Below, piece after piece: positions 1-12,210 of a stretch of DNA of 64,000 bases; position 1 is the stretch's first letter, and each line of letters opens with the position of its first letter. The notes beneath the pieces are model-generated. The model saw only the letters and a program-made list of their open reading frames with translations. It was not told the origin of the DNA and ran no database searches. Both the position numbers and the translations under genes were made by a program. Source of the stretch: Liolophura sinensis (taxonomy: Eukaryota > Mollusca > Polyplacophora > Chitonida > Chitonidae); assembly GCF_032854445.1 (NCBI RefSeq), contig NC_088307.1, positions 15,634,017 through 15,698,016 on the forward strand, in the 5' to 3' direction.

Positions 1-719
1 GGTTTGACAGTAATGAAGTTTGAACTCTTTGGTTGCTAAAGGTAAAGAAAAACGTCCTGCTGTATAGTGTGACATCTAAAAATGTTAGGCAAATTTTACT
101 GACATTACTTCACTGATCATTTGTTGTCCGAAATCTGTCAAAAAGTTCAAAAACGCTCACGTCTTCAGTTTCCCCCATTATTATTCCTGTCTATATAACT
201 TTTTGTGAAACGTTTTCTGTAACTATTTTATGGTAAATATAATCAAAAATAGTTGCTAAACATTATTGACAGGTCACAGGGTATACTACACCATTTTTAC
301 CTCTGTCATAAAAGCTTTCAAGATCAAACTTTCAACAAATAAAAATGATTTGTGTGTTTAGGACCAGTTCACTGCCTGGTAAGCTACATACTTTTGTTTA
401 TCTATGCCTATGGAAACACTCTTCTCAAACTGGAACTTAGTTTGATAGAGCCGTTAAGACGTCCTTTTATTATATAAGTAGTTTTATTGAATATTTTACT
501 AAACACATTACAAACACAAATACTATATTTATTATATATAATATGCATTTTATAAAATTAATGTATATGGGTGCTGCCATGTTAGGCTGAAAGACAGAAA
601 CTAGTCATTTGTAGTTGGACTGAGAGCTCTTTAGGGTGTGGAGGTGATTTTGCATACACTTCAAAAACATATCTGTATTTACCGTCTTTTCCGTGTCTAC
701 TGGAACATGTTCACTAGCA
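1..719. other. No recognised feature
   Basis: AT-rich sequence with no exon or repeat that I can recognise. It could be intron of the QSOX gene, whose final exons start at 4841, because the earlier QSOX exons are not seen in the window. Confidence 0.4.
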
Positions 720-1391
720 TATAATAATAATAATAATAATATGTTTATTACAGACAGAAAAGAATGTCCATATACGTGATAATGTCATAAAAAATGAGAG
801 CAGTGACAACACAGCTAGTTTTCATTACATTACGTTCAAAATGGTTTGCCAGTATTGATTAAGTACAGAGGTAACAGGAGCACCAGAGACACGCAGCACT
901 TGCAGAACACTGTTACAACTGCTATTTAGCCTTTGCACAAGAGAGTATACAGTGCCCCTTATCACCTCTCCAAAGGAACGTACATCATGCATGACAAACA
1001 AGCCACTAGCACTACAGCTGTGTTTAAGATTTAATAGCCATCTGTTGTTGTTGGCGTTGTTGTAAGTAACTTTGATTTTGTTGATATACCCCTGAGTAAA
1101 AAACTCCATAATGAGCAGCAATAAATATTGGAGCAGTATGGTTTAAATAATGTTTTCTTTACAGGAATTGAACAGTGCCTAAATTTTTGCAAAATAAAGT
1201 TCGCTCAAACACAAAGTTTTCTCCCCTGTTCCTCTATGTCCTTGACATCTGTACAAAGTGTGTTAATTACATGACCTAGGTAAACATATTTTTTCTCATA
1301 CTGTTGTTTAGTTCCGCAGAGTTTTACTGATGGTGGTAAAAAATGTTTGTACCTCTTTGGAGTAACCACCATACATACGTTTTTCTTACAA

Positions 1392-2186
1392 TTATATACT
1401 TATATCATGTGAGACTGAATAATCAGAACAAATACCAAGTAATTGTTGAAGAGATTTAGCAGATGGACACAGTAGACACATGTCATCAGCATAAAGCAGG
1501 TGGTTAATAAATAGACTGGCTACATTACATCCCACACCGGCCTCACTCAGAGATACATCAAGATCATGTAAGTAAACAGGAAACAACATAGGTGATAGAA
1601 TGCCTCCTTGCCGCACACCATTAGTAACAGTAAAGGGACTGGATATAGATGATCCCCATTTGACCGCAAAGGACTGAATATGAAACCAAACGCACAGCAG
1701 GTACACGATACATAGAGGGATACCTGTATCAATCAGTTTCTTAAGTAGAGTCCCAAAATTGACCCTGTCTAAAGCCATGCTGGCTGCCATAAAACAAACA
1801 AAAACTGGACTACCGCCATTTCTGTACAGAATAATTACTTCCTTTACAACATAGATACACTGATCTGTTGAATGTCTCTTTTTAAATCCAAATTGTAAAT
1901 CGGAACTATATAACGACAATTCACATTGTTTCAAAATAACACTTTCAACAATTTTAGAGAAGACTGTGGCAACAGCAATAGGTCGACAATTGTCAGAACT
2001 ATTTATGTTGCCAGACTTATTCTTAATTACAGGGGCTAGGAGTACTTGGGTCACTCCTTCAGGCACATGGCCGTGTAACAACATAGCATTTATAGAGAGA
2101 GAAAGATGTACAAACAAAACGGGTGGAGCATGCTGTGGGTGTTCTGCCGTCAGACTATCCACACCTGCTGATTTACAAGTTTTCAT
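1392..2186 (-). pseudogene. Reverse transcriptase fragment of the LINE
   Basis: This 264-codon open stretch covers the RT fingers and palm. It shows a PIAVATVFSKIVE block, FGFKKRHSTDQC, GVRQGGILSPMLF and the YADD box. It continues in other frames on both sides: toward 2513 upstream, and toward 825 downstream, where a YLGHVINTL-type segment is readable. An aspartate of the active site is replaced and the frame is broken, so no active enzyme is expected. Confidence 0.8.
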
Positions 2187-2611
2187 GCCGCGAACAGTGC
2201 TACAAGTCTCTGGCAGAGAAACAAAAGATAAACAAGAAGTACGGTTTTCATTTCAGAAAGAAGAAAGTGTGTTAAGAAGGCTAGTTTTGTGGTTTTGCGA
2301 TGAAACCCTGTTCAGGACTGTTTGAAATTTATTTTTCCAAAAGTTGACAATGTCAGATTCTTCCTCAGCGTCATCAGTGTGATTAGGGAGAGCAGTGCGC
2401 TTGCAGGTGTTGATTTTCACTTCTCTCCAAAACTCCTCTGGAGACTTGTGGGAGAGTGCCTCAGCCATTTTATCAGAGCGAATAGTTTGTTCTGATTGAC
2501 AACAGAAACGCAAAGCATATTTAAATCGTCCCTTAGTATGTCTAATGTTATCTGCAGTGCGACCATTGCGGGGTCTGCCATGCTCTTTCCATAGTACAAA
2601 AGTAGATTTAG

Positions 2612-2886
2612 TATTTATTTATTTATTATTTATTTGATTGGTGTTTTACGCCGTACCCAAGAATATTTCACTTATACGACGGCGGCCAGCAATACGGTGG
2701 GTGGAAACCGGGCAGAGCCTGGGGGAGACCCACGACCACCCGCAGGTTGCTGATAGACCTTCTCACGTACGACCAGAGAGGAAGCCAGCATGAGCTGGAC
2801 TTGAACTCACAGCAACCGCATTGATGAGAGACTCCTGGATCATTACGCTGCGCTAGCGCGCTAACCAACTGAGCCACGGAGGCCCC
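2612..2886 (-). mobile_element. tRNA-derived SINE (family A), inserted in the LINE
   Basis: Full-length copy, head on the right (reads GGGGCCTCCGTGGCTCAG on the minus strand), tail on the left as (TTTA)n. A 12-bp target duplication AAGTAGATTTAG flanks it at 2600-2611 and 2887-2898. It entered after the LINE was in place. Confidence 0.9.
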
Positions 2887-3270
2887 AAGTAGATTTAGAT
2901 AGAGGATATAGGTGAGCTACATAATCCGACCACCCCGTTACAACATATTCGTTTCATGTACGTTCTATTGCTATGGTATCTGAAGCAGCAGGTACCAGAG
3001 CATTCACAATACTGTCATAAAATCTATCTATAATACATTTGTGATTGGAGCGACAGTCACTAGCATTGCATAAAAGAATATCTACTGGTGGTGATAATTG
3101 ACATAGTTTCTTGCTAGCTGACTCATAATAAAGACACCGTTCATAATCATTAAATAAACTCCAGTCAGTATAAACATGACTGTGTGAGGCGTGACACTTA
3201 GAAGGATCTTTCAAACTAGGTAATGCGTCCCATTGTAGAGAGACGCACATAGGCCCATGATCAGATGATA

Positions 3271-3958
3271 TTACACTGTAAAAGACTTTGATACACTGAA
3301 TGGATATATTATAAGTGAATGATATAATGCAGTGATCTCGCCAAGACGTTGACAGGTGAGCGTCACTGACGTAAGTAAAGGTTTCCTGTGACAGGTTGAC
3401 TGTATCAAAATTATCAAATTTGTTTCACTACAGAAGGAAGTAAGCTCTGTACCAAATTTTTTCCCTGGATCAGAATTAAAGTCACCAATAATCATACAAT
3501 TAGGAGTAACAGATGGCATGTATCTTGCCCAGATAGTCACAAAACAGTTCACGGACAAGCAGAGTAGATGTATCAGTTACAATGTTAATTCCTATTGGCC
3601 TGCTGTCACCATAGTAAAAAAAATCTATGTTCTTAGCTAACGATTTACGCCAGAGTATAGCAAGGCCGCCAAATGGCCAGCCTTTGGCAAGTGAGGTTTC
3701 ATCTACTGCTGATACGCCGCGACCGAGAAAATCTTTATGTATAGAATTCAGGATATGTAGTTCAGAGTTCAGTAACCATGCCTCTTGTAAAAGGTATAGA
3801 TCACTTATATCACAAAGATGCTTAATTTCAGAGAAACATCTCTTTAATGATCGGCAATTGTATGAAATGCATAAGTTATTGAATTGTGATAATGTGTCAG
3901 GGTTATCTATCTGTCTGATTACGATCATAGGTGTCATCGAGGTACCATTCCGATACAT
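3271..3958 (-). pseudogene. AP-endonuclease-like fragments of the LINE
   Basis: Two overlapping-frame fragments resemble the N-terminal endonuclease of LINE ORF2. The first has NLCISYNCRSLKR and LYLLQEAWLL, in place of the usual N-x-R and Q-E-x-W elements. The second has CMIIGDFNSDPG, the GDFN block. A frameshift lies between them near 3500-3560. Order and strand match the RT fragment downstream. Confidence 0.7.
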
Positions 3959-4038
3959 AGTGTCTATTCCCTAGATCAGTGTCATTACCTTGTGAATCAC
4001 GAGACTCATGAGCCATGTAAGAATCTCTGGAACGTCAT

Positions 4039-4362
4039 TTAAAATACTTTCTCACAAGTACATCCTCCGGCCAGTATTTTGAACTGAGCAGTGATTTTGC
4101 CGCTTTGGCCACTCACATGTATCCAGAAAGAGGCATATGAATCAAACTTTGTTTGTAGTTGTTCACAGTCTATGTCAGTATTAAACTGTTGGTGCACATA
4201 CATCTTAATATCACTGGCAGTTGTATTGGGATCCAGTCGGGTGGCAAATAGTTCCAGGGGCGGGTCACTCCTCGCCCCACACAGTACAGATTGTTGTCTG
4301 GTGACAACAGTAAATCCAGCATCATCTCGAGGCTTCGAGGTTTTCCATGTCACAACTGTCAA
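4039..4362 (-). pseudogene. ORF1-like fragment of the LINE
   Basis: A 107-codon stretch contains FATRLDPNTTASDIKMYV and SYASFWIHVSGQ, reminiscent of the RNA-binding part of LINE ORF1 proteins. It lies directly 5' of the endonuclease pieces on the same strand. No zinc knuckle was seen. The assignment rests mainly on position. Confidence 0.5.
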
Positions 4363-4840
4363 ATAAAGAACTGTTTGTGTTTCGTTCTTTGCCGTGGAAG
4401 ATGAATGATCAGTCCCTCGAGGAGCTGCTTCTGCGTCATGTATATATGCATTTGAACTATTATTAATTAGACATCTTTAATCTTTTATATGTGAAAGAGC
4501 ACTAGCATCGGTAAGATAATAACAGCGATGATTGAGGCAAGGTCTAATTCTCTGCTGGAAACAACGTGTGTGTAAGCTTTCAGTTTGTGTAAATCCACAT
4601 TCGCACAATGAAATTCGATGTATCAACTCGGTGAATTCAACAAGGGGAGTGAAAATAGAATGTCTGTTTTATAAGCCAGATTCAGAGTGTGCGATTTATC
4701 AAATGCTACGCATGTAATAACAATTTGTCCCATTTTCAGTTTACTTTGCTGAATTTGACCTTAGCATCGTGTAAATATTCATATCGATGGCAGCCAGCCA
4801 GTCACTCCTTCACTCAGTATGTCACTTATATCTGTTTCAG

Positions 4841-4976
4841 ACAGCTGATGCCTACCTACCAGATAAAGTGGAGTGGGTGTGTTGTAAGGGTAGCCAGCCT
4901 AAGTTCCGAGGCTACCCCTGTGGTATGTGGTCACTGTTCCACACCCTCACTGTCAATGCTCACTCCCACAAGCAAG
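4841..4976 (+). CDS. QSOX: Quiescin sulfhydryl oxidase, penultimate coding exon
   Basis: A 136-nt exon bounded by CTGTTTCAG and AAG|GTAATG, starting in phase 0 and ending one base into a codon. It encodes the beginning of the Erv/ALR sulfhydryl-oxidase domain: WVCCKGSQPKFRGYPCGMW followed by SLFHTLTVNA. In this family the Arg, Trp and His of that stretch contact FAD. QSOX enzymes introduce disulfides into secretory proteins and pass electrons through FAD to oxygen, in the Golgi or outside the cell. The phase joins exactly to the exon at 5531. The thioredoxin and helical domains must lie upstream; I found no further exon in 1-4840. Confidence 0.88.
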
Positions 4977-5328
4977 GTAATGCCTCCTTATTTATCTCTC
5001 ACTAACACTTGTGAAGCCTTTAATTCCTACATGTTGCTGACATGAGATTTTTTTCCTACTTTATTGATACCGATCAAGATAAATGATATTGACTCATCAT
5101 GTTAAGAACTTTTTAGTAGGCAGGCCATTGATGGTGTAGTCTATTAGCTTGAACCAAAAAGGGCAGTGAGGAAATGCTTAAACCTCTGAGGGCAAAAAAA
5201 AAATGCAAAAATTACACGGTTTTTCAGAAGTACATGAAATATGAACAAATGAGAATTTGTGGGACACGGTTGTGTGTCTGCTGTGTTGGGAATTATTTAT
5301 TTGTTTGTGTGTATGTGTATTTGATTTC

Positions 5329-5362
5329 ATTGTTGTTTAATGTCATACTCAAGAATATTTAA
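5329..5362 (-). repeat. SINE 3' end remnant
   Basis: The string TCATACTCAAGAATATT matches the antisense 3' end of family A SINEs. It lies inside the QSOX intron beside a (TG)n and poly-G run at about 5388-5416. Confidence 0.45.
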
Positions 5363-5530
5363 TATACAACTGTAGTGAGTTAGTATTGTGTGTGTGTGTG
5401 TGGGGGGGGGGGGGGAGGGTGGATGTGAAGCATTAAACTTCCCTGTGCACATGGAAGTTCAACTTTACTGATAAAACAGTGCATGATTATTGTGTCAACA
5501 AAAATTTTATTCTAACTTCTTGAATTTCAG

Positions 5531-6270
5531 AAGAGGGCAATGAACCGAGACTAGTGCTGATGGCTATGAGAGGCTATATCAAGAATTTCTTTGGTTGCAA
5601 GGAGTGTAGTCAGAATTTTTATAAGATGGCTGCCAATTTGGAGTCAGAAATAGAAAGCAGCCAGGACTCCATTTTGTGGCTTTGGCAGGCTCATAATAGG
5701 GCCAATGCTCGTCTCCACGGTGACCCATCTGAAGATCCTGAACATGTTAAAATACAGTTCCCATCAGAGAAAGATTGTCCAGAGTGCCTGGAGGGACGAG
5801 ACCGTAAGGGGAAGCCACTCTGGCATGAAGATAAGGTGCTGGAGTATTTACTGAAGTATTACGATAGAAAAAATATTGTCTTTGGTAGTGTATCTTCTCT
5901 GGCAGGGGTCACAACTAGTAGACAACCACCTTCACATGATTCCACCTCACCCCTGGATTGGTGGGAGCTTCAACAGCGACGGGCAGACCTTCAGAAATTA
6001 GCAGAAATTCGTCAAAAGAAACGTGAAAAGTCAAGACTTCAAATCCAAGGTTCTGAGGGGACCTCAGCTTCCTACAACTCGAAAGATGGCAATAGGCTGC
6101 TTTTTGTTCGAACCGCAAGGTCAAAGGTTGTGACCCCATGGGGTTTTAACCAGCTTGACATCAGTTTATGTATGTTACTCTGGATCGTGTCATCGGGAAT
6201 TGTTATCCTCCTGTATTTTCACATCATGGTCAGAAAGAAGAAAAAGCCATGTAGTATCCTTCCATTTTGA
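5531..6270 (+). CDS. QSOX: Quiescin sulfhydryl oxidase, terminal coding exon (Erv/ALR domain and membrane anchor)
   Basis: Acceptor TTGAATTTCAG at 5530; the first two bases complete the codon split from exon 4841-4976, and the stop is TGA at 6268-6270. The exon carries RGYIKNFFGCKECSQNF, with the FAD-proximal CxxC (CKEC), then WLWQAHNRANARL, the FAD-binding His/Asn block, then PSEKDCPEC, the second CxxC. All diagnostic residues of the QSOX Erv domain are present. A charged linker follows, then a hydrophobic stretch of about 22 residues (CMLLWIVSSGIVILLYF), then a short basic tail (RKKKK). The product is therefore a membrane-anchored form like QSOX1 long isoforms. An ATTAAA at 6398-6403 could be a weak polyadenylation signal. 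QSOX1 versus QSOX2 cannot be decided. Confidence 0.93.
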
Positions 6271-6726
6271 TGTAACTTTCCCATTACTCAAACAATTTTA
6301 TGTACATGTATATGTATATATAGATATATATTTTTAATGTCAAATTCGTGTTTATTTGTGAGATATAATGCTATATTTTTGTGCTGGGATGGAGAATATT
6401 AAAATAGTAGTATACTGTTTTATACAATCAGAAGTACTTTGGAATCAGAAATTCTATGGCTTGGCGTCAAAATTGAAAGGTTCAAATAATTCTGAATGGC
6501 ACTGCAGGTCACTAAAGTTGGCAATAACCACAGGCTGTAAATGCCTGACATCGTTATATAACGATAATACAAGAAGCAATGACAGCTGCTTGAAACTGGG
6601 TGAAATTTTTAATCAGTGTGAACTATTGTCCTGCATATTTTGCCCACCAAAAAACTGAATGACTTGGTTTCTAGAATGGATCCCACCATTTATGCATTAT
6701 GAAAGTGGTCATTCTGTGATACCATC
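6271..6726. other. Probable QSOX 3' UTR and flank
   Basis: AT-rich DNA after the QSOX stop. I see no coding signal in it. Confidence 0.4.
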
Positions 6727-6945
6727 TGGTGAGGCTATAACTTATCTCGGGTGGTAAGGCTATAACTTATCTCGGGTGGTAAGGCTATAACTTATCTCAG
6801 GTGGTAAGACTATCACTTATCTCTGGTGGTAAGGCTATAACTTATCTCGGGTGGTAAGGCTATAACTTATCTCGGGTGGTAAGGCTATAATTTATCTCAG
6901 GTGGTAAGACTATAACTTATCTCTGGTGGTAAGGCTATAACTTAC
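6727..6945. repeat. 25-bp minisatellite with a 100-bp higher-order period
   Basis: Nearly nine tandem copies of a 25-bp unit starting TGGTAAGGCTATAACTTATC. The unit ends vary in the order CGGG, CGGG, CAGG, CTGG, and this order repeats, giving a four-unit period. Confidence 0.9.
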
Positions 6946-8182
6946 ACTACTTGTGGTATAATGTTCAACTACTGGAAACCAACATCATGAATAGTACATA
7001 AAAAAATTCACTGTCAGTACACAGTTCATAGTTTAGTACATATCAAACAAGATATTAAGTAGAAGGTTTGAAAGAAAAACTTCATAGTTGCTCAAGAAAA
7101 AATATGTTATTTTGTTCATCATATGCACATAAAATATGAGATTGGACTCCGGTTACATGTACAGTACTTAATATGCATAATGGTTCAAAAGCTGGGATAT
7201 CAAGACACCCAGTTATTTTGGACTAGAGAGATTAATATGCTGTCTAACTGTTGTGATTTTGCTGCAAGAATTAGTTTACCAGTGATCATTGTTTCAGTTA
7301 GCTTCAGGCAAAACCTTGAGGCTTAATGGAAATGTAGTTTTTGCTTGTGAACAGTGTAATTTTGGGGAAAGGTCAAGTGCCTGTTGTACATGCGTGTCAA
7401 ATATATGTACAGTGTACAGATATGGTGTATTCCACTTGTTTGATACTGATGCAAGTATGAAATGGAAAAATGTATTGAAGTGGATGTGTTAAAAGTCAGT
7501 GTGTTGACTGTGAATCTCCCCTACAGTTTTACACAAATTGTATTGAACTCTGTATTGAATTATATGACTAGTAGGTGTTTTTTTTTTTAATTTAACATTA
7601 TCATATCAGTTTTTCAGCGTGATTTGCTTTTAGCTCATGTGGTAACAATATTGGTGGTATATTTTGGAATCCAAATTATGCAGGACACGTGTTTCATATT
7701 CCACACATAGTGTGTTGTGCTTTGCAAATGTTAGTTTGTAACAAGCTATTGTGACAACGGGCTAAACCATTTTGTATGTGTGCCAGTCATTGCTGTACTA
7801 GTCCATGACCCACACTTGTTTATAATATGATGGTACATGCATGTGAACAGTTCGAGTCCGACAATAATACCTTGTAAGTGGTGAAACTTCGGTCTAAATC
7901 ATATTATTTGCTTGCAACCATGTCAACGGATTTTCCTTGTGTCATTGGTAGGATCAGTTGTCATCTGGCACTACTTGAGTGACATTGGGATTTGTGGTAT
8001 CAGACTGAAATGGCATAAATTTTGGAATGACATGATTAAATTGAATTCAAAACACTGTAAGATGTGCTTTATGCTTAAAGGATATGTGAAATGCTTGACT
8101 TCCCAATGCCAGAAACTGCATACAGGCATTTCTTAATATGCAGTTTGGGCTGTATCCTAACATATAAACTGTCTGGCTGTAT
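6946..8182. other. No recognised feature
   Basis: AT-rich intergenic sequence. Short open frames here (for example 7123-7326 and 7912-8136) have no family features. Confidence 0.4.
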
Positions 8183-8329
8183 GTGGAAAGGTCTGTCAGC
8201 AACCTGCGGATGGTCGTGGGTTTCCATCAGGCTCTGCTCGGTTTCCTCCACTTTGATGCTGGCCGCCTTCCTGTAAGTGAAATATTCTTGAGTATGGCGT
8301 AAAACACCAATCAAAATAAATAAATACAT
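8183..8329 (+). mobile_element. SINE family A, 5'-truncated
   Basis: Core and 3' end of the SINE: AACCTGCGGATGGTCGTGGG, then a stretch ending GGCGTAAAACACCAATCAAA and (AAAT)n. The tRNA-like head is missing. Confidence 0.85.
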
Positions 8330-8956
8330 ATAAAAGTATCAGAAAAGGCTCTGAGCTTTCGTTTTGAGCGTAAAAAAAATATGGCTTTAAAGTACAGCTT
8401 TTTAAAGGCCCCAGCTCTTAATCCATTGAGCGAGTAGCCATTAGTTGTGATGCCAACTGTGATAATTGTCGAAAAATCTTTGTGGGGGAAGAGCCTGAAT
8501 TGGGGTGCAATATTAAACAGATCTGGTCTGAAGCTTAAGCTTCTTGGAAAGATGGATGGATTATTAAGAGGTTTGAAATGTGCATCAAAAACAGTTGTAT
8601 TTGTTTATTTACTTTTTTACCTTTTTTTTGGAATACTTTTCTTAAAACTATAATGGTCATTCTCAGAACATAGAAGTTTCTTTTCCTGTATTCTGTAAGT
8701 CTTAGAAAGATTAAGAAATCATACTCAGCAGCTGGATCCTTTAATGATTTCAGGTTTTGAAATCTTATTTGATATAAATAATGTGTGAAATATGGTAACC
8801 AACTCATCACAGTTCTTTCGATGTCTGTTGTCAGAGTGTTTACAGAATCTGGTGTCAAATATTCTCGTTTATATCTCCATGATGTCACAATATACAGTTA
8901 CCAGATTCAGTGGTTCATGCGCTTTATTGCCTTTTAATCTCCAGGGGAGACTCTTT

Positions 8957-9135
8957 CGCCCAGAGGTTATAGAGTACTAGCGGAACGAAAATGATTCCGA
9001 AGCCTCTCACCAATTCGATCGGTGTGAGTTCAAGGCTTCCTCTCTGTCATGCGTAGGAAGACATAGCGCAACCTGCGGATGGTCGTGGGTTTACCCCGGG
9101 CTCTGCTGGGTCTCCTCCCACCATAATGATGACCA
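8957..9135 (+). mobile_element. SINE family A, diverged and 3'-truncated
   Basis: A degenerate head (AATGATTCCGAAGCCTCTCACC) runs into the core (AACCTGCGGATGGTCGTGGG). The 3' tail is absent. It is an old copy judging by mismatches. Confidence 0.75.
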
Positions 9136-9725
9136 CAGTTGTACACTGATTGTTGAGCATTATGTTAAACAATTATGAATTATGAGAAGGTTTTGAGAAA
9201 TTGTTTAATACCATTCTCGATCGGCGAATTTGAAAGATTCTCCTCCTTCCATTTTCCTCCAAGCCTTATGTAATAAGCGGTGATGTAATATTACTTTAAA
9301 TTCATTGGACACCGCTAACCTTCCGCCAGTGTATTAACATGTGACACATGTATAGTTCACCAGTATATGCCGAAGGTGGGCAGTTTACTTCAAGCACTCA
9401 TGACCATGACATTATTAGCAGCAGTCAAATAAACCGATTATGAATTTTAGTCTCCACCATGTAACCAAATGAGTAAATTTCTCTGTTGACGTGATGTTAT
9501 GTGACCGGGCTGAAACTTGGTCTACATTTCTCTTTGTAGATGTAAAATGGTCGGTACTGTTGGAATATATATTTGCACTCTTGGTTACCGCATTTTGTAA
9601 CATCATCGCTGGTTGCTAGTTAAAAAATGGGTGTTTTTTTTATCTAAGAGGTCAACTTGTATGGCTTTATGTCGACCGTGTATGAATGGATTACTACAGT
9701 CCGTTGGTATGTATGGATGTATGCT

Positions 9726-9945
9726 TGCTTCACGTTTAACGTCATACTTAACCATTTTTTCCGTCATATGACGATGACGAGTCATATGGTGTGTGTACAT
9801 TTATTGTCTTCTTGTAGCAGAGGAAGTCCATGGCGCCAAAGTGCTGCCGTCACCGAAGTATGCCGAAGACACCAGATATGACACCCCACCCAGTCATGAC
9901 ACCCCACCTTTTCATGACACCCCACCCAATCACATTATACTGACA
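9726..9945 (-). mobile_element. SINE family C, 3' end plus internal region
   Basis: Antisense to TCATATGAC...GTACGACGTTAAA, the 3' end also found at 19826, 29505 and 31622. It is followed by TCTTCTTGTAGCAGAGG and GCCGAAGACACCAG, internal sequence shared with those copies. A short repeat of ACACCCCACC follows at about 9890-9930. Confidence 0.65.
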
Positions 9946-10358
9946 CCAAGCCAACCAGTCATGTTTCTTTACTCTGGCCTCAGTGCTGAGTGCTAAGCGA
10001 AGCAGCAGCAAGTACTATTTTTCTAAAGCCTTTGGTACGACCTGACCTGGGTTTGATCAGGCGTTTTCCGACTTCGAGCTTCATTGAGTTGATCGTAAAA
10101 AAACGATAACCTATTCAGTTTGGAGGTAAATTATATGGTTGTAAAAGCTCGAAGACAAACTCGAATAACGGGCTTAATGTCTTTTTAGAGGCGTACACAT
10201 GAACAGCCAGTTCTCGAGTAGTGAATAAGGGAACAAAACAAAAATGAAATTTTTACTTTTATAGATTTTATTCACCAATTGTAAGGTTGTCGGATGTTTT
10301 GATTGTAAGGTGGCCCTTAAGGACCATATTAAGTATGTTTTTAATAACATCACCCGTA

Positions 10359-10474
10359 CATGGGAAGGCCTCCAGCAACCTGCGGATGGTCTTGGGTTTC
10401 CCCTGGGGTCTGCCCGGTTTTCTCTCACCATAATGCTGGCCGCCGTCGTATAAGTGAAATATTCTTGAGTTCAG
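10359..10474 (+). mobile_element. SINE family A fragment
   Basis: Core from TGGGAAGGCCTCCAGCAACC to GAAATATTCTTGAGTTC. Both the head and the AT-rich tail are missing. Confidence 0.8.
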
Positions 10475-11045
10475 CTTCGCTTTTTCGTGCACCGTTAAAT
10501 GTTAGGTTAAACTGTACAATGCATGATCAGGATCACCCATGAAACCCATCGAACAATCCACACATTTGTGTCCATTTAAATCACTGAGAAAAAAAAAGCA
10601 ATTAAAAACTTCCTGGTACAGTTTTAGTGGCCTTTTACTAATGCTTATTTCAAATTTAAGTTTTCCTTTACGTATATACCTGTGTATTCTCCTGGTATTG
10701 ATTTGATAATGGTGTGTTGCATTCAGCTGGATAAACAGATTCAGTCGATACGTTTTACCCCTCTTTGCCCACTACTGTCCTTTATAAACAGTTGTTTCAT
10801 TGGTAAAAGTTAATCATGTAATTGAGGCAAATATATTTTATTTTAACCCTGATGTACCCCGTACATATGCGCCTCATTGTACATCTTTACTCACTCTAAG
10901 AAAATGTTTGAACAAAACCGAAATATTGGATCATGTATTGCCTTGCATGGAGTTTGCCACAGTATTGTACCTTGTGAAGCTGATCAGTGGAAGAGGAGGT
11001 GGTTTCATATGTGTAACCTTTATTTTCTTGGAATAGGTTATTGTG

Positions 11046-11183
11046 TGTAGCAACCTTCGGATGGTCGTGGGTTTCCCCCGGGCTCTTCCCGGTTTCCTCC
11101 CACCATAATGCTGTCCGCCGTCGTTTAAGTGAAATATAGTTGAGTACGGCATAAAACACCAATCAAATAAATAAATAAATATT
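11046..11183 (+). mobile_element. SINE family A, 5'-truncated
   Basis: Core to the tail, ending CACCAATCAAATAAATAAAT. The head is absent. Confidence 0.85.
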
Positions 11184-11734
11184 GTTGTGTGTATAATGAA
11201 AGCCTGGTTCCAAGTTTCGATTACTTTAATGCTGATGCCAGTTAACTTAGCATGAAACATGTGTTGTATGTTGTCCCTTTTGGCACTGTATAGAGTGTAT
11301 GGGATAACTAACGTATGCCAATGAACCTGCTGTTGTGTGTTATTGTTGTGAATTATTGTGTGTACATATATTTTGTAACGTAACTTGAAATGTTACAAAA
11401 ATTGTAAAAACATGATTGTGTGAGCTAGCTTAATTACCTGTTAAAATGTGTGAAAATATCTCTCATCGAGCTTTTTTTTTATCAGTTTGGTGTATTTCAC
11501 CTTCATAATGCCAATTTGAAGATAGGACTGTTTCCGATTTTAATTAGTAAAATCTTACTTTTAGAGACCTTGCTCTTCCTCACAACAGTCAACATGTTTA
11601 CGTACCGTCGTGTAGCAGACTGGCATTTGTTGACATACATTTTGTTGACACGCTCCTAAACATTTCTTTATCAATACAGAAATCTTTCACGTTCTTTCAT
11701 AATGTGTGTGACATGCATTTGATTTTTTTAACAC

Positions 11735-11798
11735 ATCACACGCACACACGCACGCACACACACACACGTACACGCGCACACGCATGCACACACACATA
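11735..11798. repeat. (CA)n-rich microsatellite
   Basis: Imperfect CA/CG dinucleotide tract. Confidence 0.85.
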
Positions 11799-11954
11799 TC
11801 GTCATTTGCTTATATGATTGACTTGCCTCGCACTTGTATAACACTCCACAAAAATGAATTAACAGCAAATCATGAATATTGAGAACCATGAACTGCATAT
11901 TGCTGTATCGGGTACTGATTTGTGCTGATCGAGGTTTGATCTTATGAGATAAAT

Positions 11955-12210
11955 GAGTGTATCGTGACCGAGTGGTGGAGATGATTGCTTTTCAGTCTCT
12001 GGACCACACGAGGTTCTGGTTCAAACCCGACCTTCGACAGTGAATTCTGTGTACCCTTGTCCTTGTTTGGTGTTTGAGTGCAATAAGCCACTGACGAAGT
12101 TCGTGGCCGTTTGAACAATCTACGTTTATTGAAGACAATTTGACCAAGACGTATAGTTCGATAGCTTAGTGGTGAGAGAAACCCATCTCGGGTCAAAGCA
12201 GTATACACTG
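11955..12210 (+). mobile_element. tRNA-derived SINE (family D), Ser/Leu-type head
   Basis: The head contains GTGACCGAGTGGTGGAGATG, like the A box of class II tRNAs, and GGTTCTGGTTCAAACCCGAC with a perfect B box (GGTTCAAACCC). The extra-arm region is not tRNA-like enough for a functional gene, and a non-tRNA body follows. The 3' limit is approximate and no second copy was seen here. Confidence 0.5.

Larger units (their letters stand above)
720..4440 (-). mobile_element. Dead non-LTR retrotransposon (CR1/L2-like LINE), with nested SINE
   Basis: Reading the minus strand, an ORF1-like fragment (about 4362-4039) is followed by endonuclease-like pieces (3958-3271), reverse transcriptase (about 2513-1392) and an RT C-terminal region reaching about 825. 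The element appears to end in a short (ATT)n tail near 721-740. The RT carries the YADD catalytic motif (in HLLYADDMCLLC) and an NGVRQGGILSP block. The first catalytic block reads FMAASMALDRV where LDASKAFDRV-like sequence is usual, so the first Asp is lost. The frame is broken repeatedly and a SINE at 2612-2886 splits it. EN, RT and a short-repeat tail suit a CR1/L2-type LINE; the exact clade is uncertain. The 5' boundary near 4440 is approximate. Confidence 0.8.
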
